In this document: positions 1 to 10,763 of the stretch, piece after piece
How positions within the stretch are numbered: the first letter of the stretch is position 1
Layout: each line of letters begins with the position of its first letter
Assembly (NCBI GenBank): GCA_002104905.1
Contig: MCFE01000104.1
Location: 1-64,000 of the forward strand
Reading direction: 5' to 3'
Source of the DNA: Basidiobolus meristosporus CBS 931.73
Lineage: Eukaryota; Basidiobolomycota; Basidiobolomycetes; Basidiobolales; Basidiobolaceae
Length of the DNA: 64,000 nucleotides
The notes under the pieces: model-generated
Told to the model about the DNA's origin: nothing
The model's database searches: none
What the model saw: the letters and a program-made list of their open reading frames with translations, nothing else
Made by a program: the position numbers and the translations under genes

Positions 1-1231
1 TCTTGACTATTTCTGGATTTCTCTGGGCCATTGCATCTATCCTTTCAGCCGCTAGACCTAGTTGCTTCAATAATGCTTTGGTATGAGCTCACAACATACT
101 TGCTAATATGAGTGGTGGTGATGTTATGACAGCCACTTGCTGGTCATCAACTGAGGGTATCACATTTGTTACATTCTCTTCTGCCTGAGCATAATAGTCA
201 GCTTGTAGTTCTGCAGAGGTTCTCAATTGCCTACCTGACTGAGAGCCTGAGGAGTCTGCATTATTATCTTCAGTGGGCACAATGTTAACATGGTCTTTTT
301 TGGATGTATCACTACTTGTTGCACAAGATATCAAAGCAAGCTGTGGTCCAACTGTTGTGGTGGTATAGAGGTACTCCTGGGAGAAGCTACACAACTCAAG
401 ATGTTTGAGGTGTCTGACGGGTGCAATAATCTCTGGCTCTAAACTGCAGGTGTCTTTGTCAATATGTCACTGTGGTAAAAGCTCCTGCTTCTCTAGCTTC
501 CTAGGTTCTCCAAGTGTCTCCAAAAGCCTCTCTGTGTCTTGTGCACTACCCCAAAAAGCTTGTTGATGGCAGGTCTGAGATGTACTGTGGAAGGCAGGTG
601 CAGTGATCAACTGCTAATCAATAAGGGAGAAGTTTTACTGATAGAAGCAATGATTTATTAATAAGGGAATTCTTTACCTTAAGCACTTTGCCTGATTGCC
701 AAGTGATTACTAATGACAAGGTTCTAGAAGATTCCAGGCATCATGCAATTCTTGATGGCATCACAATGAGCTAAATATGCCAAGAATATCCTGGAAAATT
801 CTAAAAGGCATAGCACATACAACCAATCAAGGATTGGTAGTCTGAAACCTGTGCAACATAGAAATACCACATATGGCATTAAAATGGTAGGGATGGTAAC
901 ATAGACCTAGGTCATATGTCATGGGTACCAACATGGGTATTTGCCTTATATAGATACATATACTGATCACAAAGCTGAATAACATCTGGGATAACAAATG
1001 CTAATAACTAATCAGGGAAAATATCATATGGGGATAATACTGATAAAATGGGTAAAAGAAGAATCAGATTTTACTGATAAGATAAAATATGGACAAGTAT
1101 ATCATAATGGCTATATGAATAAACTTGTCTGTGGGAGGTATGTATACCCTACCACACCATTCTTCTGCTGCTGTCAGTGGTGCAATTTGGTTGTGAACCA
1201 GACAACTTTGCTTTATTTTTGGGTGGCATAT
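1..1231 (-). pseudogene. ORF2 (coiled-coil accessory protein) of copy A, partial
   Basis: Homologous to ORF2 of copies B (10,764-12,711) and C (16,423-18,412). The start is near 1,231. The stretch at 89-394 keeps one open frame across a point where copy C has lost a base, so this copy is closer to the ancestral frame there. The gene runs off the left edge of the window. About 780 bp of unrelated sequence (about 358-1,141) separates the N-terminal codons from the rest. No known domain is recognised; the family is described under copy C. Confidence 0.6.
358..1141. repeat. Unidentified ~780-bp insertion inside copy A ORF2
   Basis: Copies B and C run straight from the N-terminal ORF2 codons into the coiled-coil region; copy A has about 780 extra bases here. 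The ends read TGTTGTGG at the left and CTACCACA at the right, so they are TG...CA and weakly inverted. A clean target duplication is not visible. It could be a solo LTR or a small non-autonomous transposon. It holds no long ORF. Confidence 0.45.
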
Positions 1232-1451
1232 ATATGGAAGTGAGTCAAGCCATAAGGGAGATAGTGTTACATATATGTGTGTATGTGGGGCCACAAATGT
1301 ATTTATGATGCATGCTATGGCAGGTCAAAATTGACTCTTACTTACATATTGGTGCAATGTCTCAAATTCAAGACTGTCTTGAATACACATGAGTACTGGC
1401 CAAAAAGTGATACAATAGCATTACATTGTTAAAGGTCAGTCTGTTTGCCCC

Positions 1452-3331
1452 ATGGACAAGACTACTTTGACTCAATGCCATAAGAGAAGAGAAAAAAGAC
1501 CATGTGGCTATTGTGGCAAGCCTCTTAGTCATGAAGCGCACTGGTAGCATAGGAGGTATTACAAGGATCACAGCTGGTGTTCTGCCACACAATTTGTATT
1601 TGACCATTCATTAGTCACTACTGAGCTAACAATATCTTGCTGGCTAGTTGATACTTCTATATTGGTCCCTGGCCATCTTTGTCACCTTGTGCAAACTGAG
1701 TCAGGTGAGTTGGTGATGCCTTTGGGCTCACCTCAGCCTTCTGAATTTGGCATGCAGAGTGATAGCTCTGACAAAGAAGGTTCACTGATGGATTGTGAGC
1801 CTATCTCCCTTAACAACAGTACCATGTTTGAGCCAGGCCAAGTCCCAACATGAAATTAGACAACACTTGTTGAAACAAATGCCAAGTGTACTTTATGGAA
1901 CCAAGTGAGCCCAGCAATCCATCTACTGGTGAATACTGTAATATTGTGGCTAGAGAAGTGGGGTGTTTCCACTAATATTAGTGATGGGGGCTTTGAGGAA
2001 TTATGACTACTTCTTGCCAAAATCATTCTGGGATGCAACTTACCATGAACATGGACAAGTGGACAACTGTCACATGGCTGGCAACATATGATCCAGTAGC
2101 TCTCCTGATTCCAGCATGTGATAACAGTTTCATGGTATTCACATTCAATAATGCTACCATTGCAATGTGTCCAAATAGTCAGAAATCCACTACCACTGAG
2201 GGAAAGCATTGTTAACAATCTGGATACATCCAGTAATACCAAATGTGAGGAAGCCAATGCAGTCTGACAAATATTGGAAAGCTTTACAGTACTGCACTCA
2301 GTATCAATCAAGTGCAAACATATCAAATGTATTCCATGGCAAACATTACTAACAGCTAAGACACCAGGGCTGCTTTGAAGGTATGTAGGACCATGCCTTT
2401 GCCTTAGCACTTGATGGAATCTCATTAAACAAGTACTCTACCAGCAAATCCTGATGGCCACTAATTTTCATGTATCTGAATCTGCAACCCATCTTATGGT
2501 ATCAGAGCAATAATCTGATGGTAGTTGCACCGGTGTCTGGGCCTAAATCACTGTACAACCTGAACAACTACCTGTATTCATTGCTGGATGAGCTTTGTAT
2601 GCTTTCCAGTAAGATAACAGTAAATGGCCATCATGCAAAAGTGCATATTAGTATCTGCATTGGAGATACCCCAGCCATTATCAAGATAGCCAGCTTTTCT
2701 GGGCACAATAGAGGGTATTGCTGTTGAATGTGTGAGATCTAGGGGACTTACTCCATAACTCACACACATTATCATTACTCAAACACCAGCACTAAGAAAA
2801 TCATCTTCCACAAAGAGAATGTACAGAAGTCAACATGCAATTGTAGCAAAGTTGGCAAGCTATAAGCCATTGGCCAGAATACAAATCAATCAGACACCGG
2901 AGATACTTCAGATAGAGGGTATCTGCTGGAGCAAAAGCTGTCCACTGAGAGCAATGCACTTGCTTTTCAACAATGAACCTCTACTGAGGATCAAGTTGTA
3001 CATGGGGTATTTCAAGCTAAATGAGCCCTTTGAGATACCAGAGATATTTCAATGAATTGTCAAGATATTACAGAGTGTCTGATACCCTAAGTACTTCTTA
3101 TGGGATCCAATCAGTATTCATATACATATGCAACTATACAAATGCAAAGACTGAATGAACTGGATAGGTATTCATTCAAGTGGTGTTCTGATGCTATTCC
3201 TACCAAGAGTACATTGGAAGCAATGGGAGTCATGTGTGGACATTGTAGGAATATTTATCCAGAAATGGATTACCAATATCAATTTGATCCATCTACTGCT
3301 GTTGTGCAAGGAGTTTCTAATAGGATTTGAG
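1452..3331 (+). pseudogene. Plavaka/CACTA-like transposase, copy A, 5' part
   Basis: Starts at an ATG followed by a basic stretch and a CxxC...H zinc-finger-like motif, as in copies C and BD. The central block (about 2,000-2,750) matches the conserved core seen best in copy BD: a CWPLI-like motif, a PGPK-like motif, a DEL motif, then a GDxPA...GH block. Several stops and shifts break the frame; one stop at the zinc finger is a Trp-stop change. The gene continues after gypsy-1 at 8,274. A GTGAGC site near 1,904, shared by all copies where the frame closes, may be an intron donor. Confidence 0.65.
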
Positions 3332-3699
3332 TGTTACAAGTCTTGGTATAAGAGTTGTAGAGGAATAGGGAGTTTAGCTAGTATTGTATTCACTAAAACT
3401 TGAACTGATTTTTATTGAGGTTCCAGCAGCTCCTTATATACATTTTGCCAGATCAATTGCTGACTAATTGTATTTCCTAATGTAGGTTGCGGCTGATGAC
3501 TCATTTGATTGCATCATCATCACCCAATAAGATCCTACTTAATATATCTATTTCTGTCTGATAAGGATCTGCTGATTCATTTGCTGACTAATGCTACTGA
3601 TTTCATAGATAATACTGATATACTGATAACCTAAACATATACTAATTGATTTGACTAAAAACTGATCTAACTTAAACACTCAAGCGGCAGATCATAACA
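3332..3699 (-). repeat. gypsy-1 3' LTR
   Basis: 368 bp, TG...CA termini, same length and sequence as 7,902-8,269. It is the 3' LTR because the element reads leftward. Confidence 0.93.
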
Positions 3700-3712
3700 T
3701 TCTCCCCTACTA
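3700..3712 (-). other. gypsy-1 polypurine tract
   Basis: On the minus strand the bases just before the 3' LTR read TAGTAGGGGAGAA, a purine-rich plus-strand primer. It overlaps the last codon and stop of gag-pol. Confidence 0.7.
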
Positions 3713-6700
3713 AGGTTGAGAGGGTTCTCCTGAATCTCTTTTCTTGTGATACCAATATCTTGATGGTTCAGTATTATCAGCAAGTCTTGCAAGCTTGAGT
3801 CTGTCCCTATGCACTAAGTCTTCCCGGATATTACCTTGCTTGTCCACCAGTTGGTAAGTTGCAAATGGACATTCTCTGATGATCTTGAATGGTCCTGTCC
3901 ATTGTGGCTCAAACTTCTTCCGAGTGTTGTTTCTTAGCAATACAAAGTTCCCAACTGTCAATGCTTCTGGTGCTATAGTCTTATCAAATCTCTGCTTCAT
4001 CTTTTCTGCACTTTGAGATACTTTGGTCTGTGCCTCTTGACGTCTTTGTTCCAGTTGCTGGTTTCTACTTGGCTGACTAAGTTCATCTTCTAAGGCATCT
4101 GTAAGCTTGGGTTGTGTGAGATCTCCTGGAATCCTAGGTTCACATCCATAAACTAAGTAAAATGGTGATTGCTGGGTGGTGTTGTGTACTCTGACTCTGC
4201 ATGCAAAGAGTGCTTGGTCTATATACTCATCCCATCTACTGACAACTCCATTTGCATACTTAGTCAGCATTTTTCCAAATAATCCATTAAACCGCTCAGT
4301 GACTCCATTAGTTCTGGGGTGATATGCCGAGGTTTTCAAGTGTCTGATCTGCTGCATTTCCAGGTAAGCCTCTAATGTCTTTGCCATAAAGTTTGCACCT
4401 CTATCGGATAAGATCTCCACAGGGCATCCAAACTTCATCAGGATCTCATGGTAAATGAAACTTGCAACTTCTTGTTCACTGGCTATTGGTACAGCTTTAG
4501 CAACTGGCCATTTAGTGGCATGGTCAATAGCTACTAGGATCCAACGGTTACATTTCCTGGTAGTTGGCAGTCTTCCAATAAAGTCAATTCCCCATCTCTC
4601 AAATGGTCTGACAGGCTCCAAAGGGAAGAGTTCGGCAATTCTTTGTGGCTGGCCCTGATTGATTTGGCAGTTTGGGCATGTTTTCACTAGCTTCTCAATA
4701 TCTTGTTTCATTCTGGGCCACCATGCTCTGGCTTTCACAAGGCTATAGGTTCCTTCAATCCCAAGATGTCCATATCCATTGTGTAGCTTATGTATTAAAT
4801 CCAGGCGAGCAACATAAGGACAATAGGCAATAGGGCTTCCATCAACAATTCGGTAGAGTGTTTCATCCTGTACAACAAATTTGCTGGCTTCATCCCGGAT
4901 TATCTTCTTGATATCTTCATCCACCTCATTAGGAATGGCTTGGTCCTCCAAGTACTTTGGTAATAGGCTAGGCCAATCTGATTCATGCACCAAGTTGAGT
5001 TGTGCAACTTGATCTAATCTTGATAAGGCATCAGCAACCGTGTTGTTTTTTCCAGGGCAGTAGACAATCTCCAGGTCAAATTGCTGAATGTATTCACTCC
5101 ATCTTGTCATTCTTCTAGAGAGTACCTTCTGAGTAAATATATACTTGAGGGAGGCATGATCAGTCTTCACAGTGCATTTGACTCCTTCAATATAGCATCT
5201 CCATGTCTTCAAACAGTGTATTATAGCAAGCATCTCCTTCTCATGGACTGGATAGTTTTGTTCTGCTGAGTTCAGTTTCTTGGATTCAAAGGCAACAGGG
5301 TAGTCCTTTCCCTCGTGTTCTTGGCTCAGCACTCCACCAATTGCATAATCTGAAGCATCTGTGCATAGAGTGAACTCTTTTCTGAAGTCTGGTATTCTTA
5401 GGCTTGGCAACTTAGCAAGTTCATTCTTTAGCGTCTGGAAGGCAGTCTCACAAGCTATGTCCCACTTGTAGGTATTGTCTTTCTTGAGGATATCAGTTAA
5501 AGGGGCTGCAATACTTGCAAATGACTTGACAAATCTCCGATAATAGGAAACCATTCCAAGGAAGGATCTGAGTTCTGATATGCTATGGGGCTGCTTCAAA
5601 TTCTTGATTACTTCCACCTTCTTGGGGTCTAAGGTTACTCCTGTGCTAGTCACTATGTGTCCCAGATATTCTACGTGTTCCTTGAAGAATTCACACTTGG
5701 CTAGCTTGCCATATAGCTTGTTCTCTCTTAGTTTCTTCAACACCTTTTCAATGTGTACCATGTGATCCTTTTCTGTCTTGCTGTATATCAATATGTCATC
5801 CAGGTAGATTATCACAAACTTGTCTAAGTACTCCTGAAAGACAGTCTGCATCAGCGTCATGAATGTTGCAGGGGCATTAGTGAGGCCAAAACTCATGACT
5901 AAGTACTCGTAATGTCCATATCTGGTCCTGAATGCTGTCTTAGGGATATCTTCTGGTTTCACCCTAATCTGGTTGTATCCTGACATGAGGTTGATCTTGC
6001 TGAAAATAGTGGCTCCATTAAGTTGGTCCAAAAGCTCATCAATCCGAGGTATGGGGTACTTATTCTTGACGGTAACTGAGTTCAGGGCTCTGTAGTCAAT
6101 GCACATCCTAAGTGTTCCATCCTTCTTTTTCACAAAAAGCACTGGTGCTCCCCAGGGTGACTTGCTGGGCCTGATGTATCCTTGCTCCAATAGCTGATCA
6201 ATTTGTCTCTTCATTTCCTCCAATTCCAATGGACTCATTCTGTAAGGTGTCTTGCTCACTGGAGGGCTATCTCCTGTGTCAATGGCATGATCCACATCTC
6301 TGACTGGTGGTAGGCTTACAAGCTCATCTGGAAACACGTCTGAATATTTCTCCAAGAGAGTCTGGACCTGCTGGGGTGCTGGGGTAGAGGAATCCTCCTG
6401 TAATATCGCCATGAGGAACATCTGGGTACCTTTTCTAAGTGCTCTACAGAACTGGGTCTTGCTAAGTTCACTTGTCTCACACACACTGGAATTGACCAAG
6501 TTGAAATCCAGCCTGGCAGGTAATAGCTCATAGGTCTTGTTGTCTTTTTGGATCTGAGTAGCATGGGTTCTCCAGTTGATTGATGGATTACGACAAAATA
6601 GCCAGGTTTTCCCAAGTACAAGGTCAAACTTGCAGTTCCCAAATATATAAGCCTGTAGGTCTTCTTCATAGTCATTGATCTTCATTCTTACTGGCTGGGT

Positions 6701-7843
6701 AATACGGTTGATTATGTGGGAGTTCCCATCAGCTGTGGAGACTGAAGTTGATTTGGTAGGTTCCGAGTTGATTCCAGCTTTCAAAGCAAATTGCTCTGAC
6801 ATGTACTCATGCGATGCTCCTGAGTCAATCATGATCTTGGCAGGTACTCCATTGATTGCTCCATTCAGGTACAATAACTTCCCTGAGTTTGAAGTCATTT
6901 GGGACAAGTACTCTTCTGTCATATGGAAGGTGAGTTCTGAGTCTTCTTCAAGCTCATCTTTCACATTACTGTGTTCATGGGACTCAATATGGTAGAAGGT
7001 TCTTGTTGGCTGGTGTCCATTTCTTCTCTGAGGGCAGTACTTTGCAATATGTCCCTGCTGGTGGCAATTGAAGCAAAGTCCTCTCTTCTTGCATTCTTCT
7101 GAGGAGGGATTCTTCTGCATAGCGTCTATTTCCATTGGTACTGCTTCTGATTGTCTTCTTTCATAATGATTATAGCCTTTCTGATTAGTCACTGTAGGCT
7201 TCCCAACTCCAAACATAGCTGAGTCATAGTCAATGGCAATCTTGATGGCTTCTTCAATAGTCTGAGGTCTTCGGTAATTGACTTCCTTGCGAGTTCTTTC
7301 TTTCAACCCATCAATAAAGTATTCAACTTGATCCAAGGGGTCCATTCCTTCAATTTGTCCAAGTAGACATCTGTACTCATAGATGTATTCTTGCACCATT
7401 CCTTTCTGTCTGAGTGTCTTTAACTTCCTTCTTAGTAGTGTCTGCTGGTGTGGAGGTTCAAAAGCATCCTGAATTTCCGACACAAACTCATCCCAGGTAG
7501 AGATTGTAGAGCATCCCATCATAGTAGCTGACCTGATCTTGTTGTGGTACCACTGTAAAGCTGCATCTGCCAGGTAAGAAGCTGCATAATGCAACTTGCT
7601 CTCTGGAGCAATTCCTTTAGCTTTAAAAGCTTCTTCAATCTGAAAGAGCCAAGTTCCCAGGTTTTCATTGACTCTGCCATGGTACCGGTTGACCTTCACA
7701 CTAAAGTTGCTCTTGACAGGGCTTTGCTGGCTCTGAGCCATGGTAGTCATTCCTTGTTGCTGTTGGCTGAGGATCTGGAGTAGCTGTTGCTGTTGGGCCA
7801 GGATTTGCTGCATGGCATTCTTCCATTCTTGATTGTCCGACAT
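3710..7843 (-). CDS. Ty3/gypsy Gag-Pol polyprotein, intact ORF
   Basis: A single 1,377-residue ORF from the ATG at 7,843. Domains in order: a Gln-rich N-terminus; Gag to about 230; a CCHC zinc knuckle (C257, C260, H265, C270); an aspartic protease with DSGA at 340-343; reverse transcriptase with YLDD at 680-683; RNase H (D829, D895, D938 region); an integrase HHCC finger (H1021, H1026, C1056, C1059); and a DDE core D1087, D1147, E1183 with the canonical 35-residue D-E spacing. The C-terminus has a GPF-type module and no chromodomain. One oddity: RT motif A reads KINL where the family has KIDL, so N618 replaces a catalytic Asp. The ORF is otherwise unbroken. The element may be mobilised in trans, or the change may be a family trait. 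Confidence 0.95.
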   Translation of the reverse strand: MSDNQEWKNAMQQILAQQQQLLQILSQQQQGMTTMAQSQQSPVKSNFSVKVNRYHGRVNENLGTWLFQIEEAFKAKGIAPESKLHYAASYLADAALQWYHNKIRSATMMGCSTISTWDEFVSEIQDAFEPPHQQTLLRRKLKTLRQKGMVQEYIYEYRCLLGQIEGMDPLDQVEYFIDGLKERTRKEVNYRRPQTIEEAIKIAIDYDSAMFGVGKPTVTNQKGYNHYERRQSEAVPMEIDAMQKNPSSEECKKRGLCFNCHQQGHIAKYCPQRRNGHQPTRTFYHIESHEHSNVKDELEEDSELTFHMTEEYLSQMTSNSGKLLYLNGAINGVPAKIMIDSGASHEYMSEQFALKAGINSEPTKSTSVSTADGNSHIINRITQPVRMKINDYEEDLQAYIFGNCKFDLVLGKTWLFCRNPSINWRTHATQIQKDNKTYELLPARLDFNLVNSSVCETSELSKTQFCRALRKGTQMFLMAILQEDSSTPAPQQVQTLLEKYSDVFPDELVSLPPVRDVDHAIDTGDSPPVSKTPYRMSPLELEEMKRQIDQLLEQGYIRPSKSPWGAPVLFVKKKDGTLRMCIDYRALNSVTVKNKYPIPRIDELLDQLNGATIFSKINLMSGYNQIRVKPEDIPKTAFRTRYGHYEYLVMSFGLTNAPATFMTLMQTVFQEYLDKFVIIYLDDILIYSKTEKDHMVHIEKVLKKLRENKLYGKLAKCEFFKEHVEYLGHIVTSTGVTLDPKKVEVIKNLKQPHSISELRSFLGMVSYYRRFVKSFASIAAPLTDILKKDNTYKWDIACETAFQTLKNELAKLPSLRIPDFRKEFTLCTDASDYAIGGVLSQEHEGKDYPVAFESKKLNSAEQNYPVHEKEMLAIIHCLKTWRCYIEGVKCTVKTDHASLKYIFTQKVLSRRMTRWSEYIQQFDLEIVYCPGKNNTVADALSRLDQVAQLNLVHESDWPSLLPKYLEDQAIPNEVDEDIKKIIRDEASKFVVQDETLYRIVDGSPIAYCPYVARLDLIHKLHNGYGHLGIEGTYSLVKARAWWPRMKQDIEKLVKTCPNCQINQGQPQRIAELFPLEPVRPFERWGIDFIGRLPTTRKCNRWILVAIDHATKWPVAKAVPIASEQEVASFIYHEILMKFGCPVEILSDRGANFMAKTLEAYLEMQQIRHLKTSAYHPRTNGVTERFNGLFGKMLTKYANGVVSRWDEYIDQALFACRVRVHNTTQQSPFYLVYGCEPRIPGDLTQPKLTDALEDELSQPSRNQQLEQRRQEAQTKVSQSAEKMKQRFDKTIAPEALTVGNFVLLRNNTRKKFEPQWTGPFKIIRECPFATYQLVDKQGNIREDLVHRDRLKLARLADNTEPSRYWYHKKRDSGEPSQP

Positions 7844-7883
7844 CTTGAGGGTGGTTTCTTCTTTCTTCAGGAGGGAGGTTTCT

Positions 7884-7900
7884 GGTTATCGCTGCTACCA
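7884..7900 (-). other. gypsy-1 primer-binding site
   Basis: One base inside the 5' LTR the minus strand reads TGGTAGCAGCGATAACC. Its first bases complement a tRNA 3' end ending TGCTACCA, as in initiator Met tRNA. Which tRNA is inference. Confidence 0.65.
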
Positions 7901-7901
7901 A

Positions 7902-8269
7902 TGTTACAAGTCTTGGTATAAGAGTTGTAGAGGAATAGGGAGTTTAGCTAGTATTGTATTCACTAAAACTTGAACTGATTTTTATTGAGGTTCCAGCAGC
8001 TCCTTATATACATTTTGCCAGATCAATTGCTGACTAATTGTATTTCCTAATGTAGGTTGCGGCTGATGACTCATTTGATTGCATCATCATCACCCAATAA
8101 GATCCTACTTAATATATCTATTTCTGTCTGATAAGGATCTGCTGATTCATTTGCTGACTAATGCTACTGATTTCATAGATAATACTGATATACTGATAAC
8201 CTAAACATATACTAATTGATTTGACTAAAAACTGATCTAACTTAAACACTCAAGCGGCAGATCATAACA
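7902..8269 (-). repeat. gypsy-1 5' LTR
   Basis: 368 bp, TG...CA termini, same sequence as 3,332-3,699. It is adjacent to the primer-binding site, so it is the 5' LTR. Confidence 0.93.
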
Positions 8270-8273
8270 TGAG

Positions 8274-9150
8274 CAACTATACTACCAACACAAAGCTGCA
8301 CAAGTAGATCCCTGCTGCTACTGTATCCATTCTCTATTCCATCTTGCTTGGTGTGGGGAGAATATTTGGTTTTGCTTCACCTTTTGGGAGTTTCCCGCAG
8401 AGCAGATGTGTGGGGAGACAGGAAGACAAGTTGAGTTGCATGTACTACCATATCTCAATCTTATCATGAATATTACCTTCAAGTCCATCATGCATGTGAT
8501 GAGTTGACACATGGAGGACAGCCAGGAAGAGTTAGAAAATACTGAGGATAGATGTGCACATAGAGACACCTATGCTTATGCCTTTAGGAAGCTAAGCAGC
8601 CCAATGCATGGGTAATCAGTTAAGAAATGCAAAGCTGCATTGTGCACAACAAGCAACTAATTTTTATTTGGAAAACTCTACCAAGGTATGCCGGATCTCT
8701 CATGTTCACAAGCCAACTCCTACACTATGCAATATGGAATTTACACAAACAAGAGCCAGAGCTTACCTATAAGGGGGACTTGAATGCAATAGGGAGAAGG
8801 AATATATTGGCTAAATACCAAGATGTTCTTTGCAGAGATTCAGGAGGTATTCATGGCAGATAATGCCAAGAAGTTCTTTGGGGATGTTCAGAAAGTAATT
8901 GTGGCAGAAGTGGCAACAACCAAGCATAAGTATTCAAGATGTATATGTTACCAGCAGTACAGGGTATATGGCAACTTTGCAAGTATCTCACTAAATAGCC
9001 ATAAAGTTGAGGTGATAGAAGTATTTCAACTATGGCAGGTGTGCATGTTTGTAGAGGTTAGTAAGCAGGAGGCCATAATTTTTTTTGATTCAAACTATAT
9101 GTGGCACACCCAAGGTAATAGTGGGCAACCAAATAAAGAGGGGTGATTCT
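8274..9150 (+). pseudogene. Plavaka/CACTA-like transposase, copy A, 3' part
   Basis: Continues the gene interrupted at 3,331. The sequence after gypsy-1 aligns with copy BD at 20,590-21,170 and with copy C reversed, 14,330-13,680. It has several stops and shifts. Downstream to about 9,340 the sequence matches the transposase-side subterminal region of copy C. Confidence 0.6.
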
Positions 9151-9340
9151 ACAGAGGAATACATGATTTGTCCAAGGGGAGGTAGAAAAAGGGAATACTA
9201 TTTGGTAAATTGATATGGTAGCATTATACAGATCTAGTTATAGGCCACCATACTGCCATAATAGTGCCATCAGAGTCTTGCTGTGAGGCTGTTAAAATAC
9301 TGGATTTCCAGGCCAGTTGGATCCATTCAAAATAGTGTGG

Positions 9341-10366
9341 CGTGTGAAAAACTGGTGGCTACCCCAATGGAGACAAAGCTTAACTTGGTCAAAACTCATC
9401 CACATCCAGAGAGCTTGGAGCCATACAAAAGTCCAGAATTCCCTCACAGTTCTATAGTTGACAATCTGGTATGTATGATGCTCAGTACATGTCTGGGTAC
9501 TTCATATTCAGTGGAAGTTGTCAGCCAGCATAGTCTGAACTATAGCTCTGACTATATTGCAGCAGTTAAGCATATTTTAGATGCCTAAAAGGTGCTGCTG
9601 ATAGCTGCTTAAGATGCACCTATAAAGATTCAAACCAAGATTATGTGAAATACTCTCATGGTGATTGGGGACAAATATTAGACCACAGAAGATCCACAAC
9701 TGGCTGCACCTTTCTCAAGGGTAATGGAGCAATATAATGGAATTTAAGAAAGCAACCAGCAATGGCACCTTCTACCAAAGAAGCTGAGTATATGGCAGCC
9801 TGTGAGGCTACAAAAGAAGCAATGTGGCTAAGAAAGCATTGTGAAGACTTAGGCCTATATCAGAAAATACATATTACTTTGTTTCCCAATATTCAGGGAT
9901 ATACACAATTAGGTAGAAGTCAAACTTTTCATGCTAGAACTGGCATATATATATTAGATATTATTTCATATATGAAGCTATAAAGAATAACTTGGTTATC
10001 TTAGGTTACTGTTCTATGGATGAAATGATTGCAGCCATTTTCACCTGATCATTATCTGTAGACAAACTTGAACATCTCAGGTCAAAATTAAGACAGGTCA
10101 GTATAAACATTCAGTTGAGTGATAGTGTTGTAAAGATTTGTAATTTCACCCAAATATTCACCTCACTTGTTTACTTATATCACTACATACAAATCTCAGA
10201 GAAGACTAACCAAATTCTGTGTCAGGAGTTACTTATAATCTTTTCATCAAGATGTCAGGTACAAAGACCATGAGATTTCTCAAAGTTGTCCAAACAGCCC
10301 CAAACATTTTACACCTGCTCCTGGGACCTCCTTGAGCCTTTTCTGTATGTTTGTTGTGCTAAGACC
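9341..10366 (+). mobile_element. Ty1/copia fragment copia-3 (RNase H end plus truncated 3' LTR)
   Basis: The decayed frame matches copia-1 from the ATPMET region through the RNase H end, with many stops. An LTR begins at 10,126 (TGTTGTAAAG) and aligns with the copia-1 LTR until the AAGACC at about 10,366. There the terminal repeat of element BD starts. Both ends are therefore lost. It is much more diverged than copia-1 or copia-2. Confidence 0.75.
10126..10366 (+). repeat. copia-3 3' LTR, truncated
   Basis: About 241 of roughly 349 bp. It shares the TGTTGTAAA start and internal blocks such as CAAAGTTGTCCAAACAGCCC with the copia-1 LTRs. It is cut by the BD terminus. Confidence 0.7.
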
Positions 10367-10763
10367 CCCTATGCAAAACTAATGTGATGATTCCATCATG
10401 GGGCCATCACAGATACTAAGTCCTGTGACTAAGAGATATAGTTTCCATCAGGGCTCTGTGCAATGGCCATCAGAAAATAATTGCACTCCAGATATCTAAA
10501 AAACTTGGTCAAAATTTTTCATCACAACAATACAAAAGTGGCCTTTGATTGGTTCTCTGCCAATTTTCTAACTTTCTAATCCCAGACACCCTATTGCCTC
10601 CTACATTGGTGTGCATTGATTGGCTATTGCCTCTTTTTTGCACCCCTTATTACCTGACTCAACTCTTACTCTTATTTTTCATGCATTCAAGCTGATTTAT
10701 TTCCACTGAAACTTCAGTTGTACCTCAATTGCCAATTGTATTGACCTATATAAGTCCTATACT

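Larger units (their letters stand above)
3332..8269 (-). mobile_element. Ty3/gypsy LTR retrotransposon gypsy-1 (complete, young)
   Basis: Two 368-bp direct repeats (3,332-3,699 and 7,902-8,269) show no difference by eye. Both begin TGTTAC and end ATAACA. They flank a primer-binding site, one intact gag-pol ORF and a polypurine tract. The target duplication is TGAG (3,328-3,331 and 8,270-8,273). Joining the flanks restores the copy A transposase sequence as compared with copy BD. Identical LTRs and an intact ORF indicate recent insertion. Confidence 0.95.
1..9340. mobile_element. CACTA/Plavaka-like DNA transposon, copy A (decayed, ends missing)
   Basis: This copy has a leftward coiled-coil ORF2 (within 1-1,231) and a rightward transposase (from 1,452), the same divergent layout as copies BD and C. 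The left end lies outside the window. The right end stops at about 9,340, where a copia fragment begins; homology to the subterminal region of copy C (13,240-13,440 reversed) runs up to that point. Gypsy-1 is inserted at 3,332-8,269. Stop codons and shifts are scattered through both genes, so it is inactive. The Plavaka/CACTA assignment rests on transposase motifs seen in the sister copies and is family-level inference. Confidence 0.75.

Noticed and set aside
998..1294. Overlapping ORFs on both strands
   Set aside because: They lie across the insertion and promoter region of copy A and have no homology support; they are chance frames.
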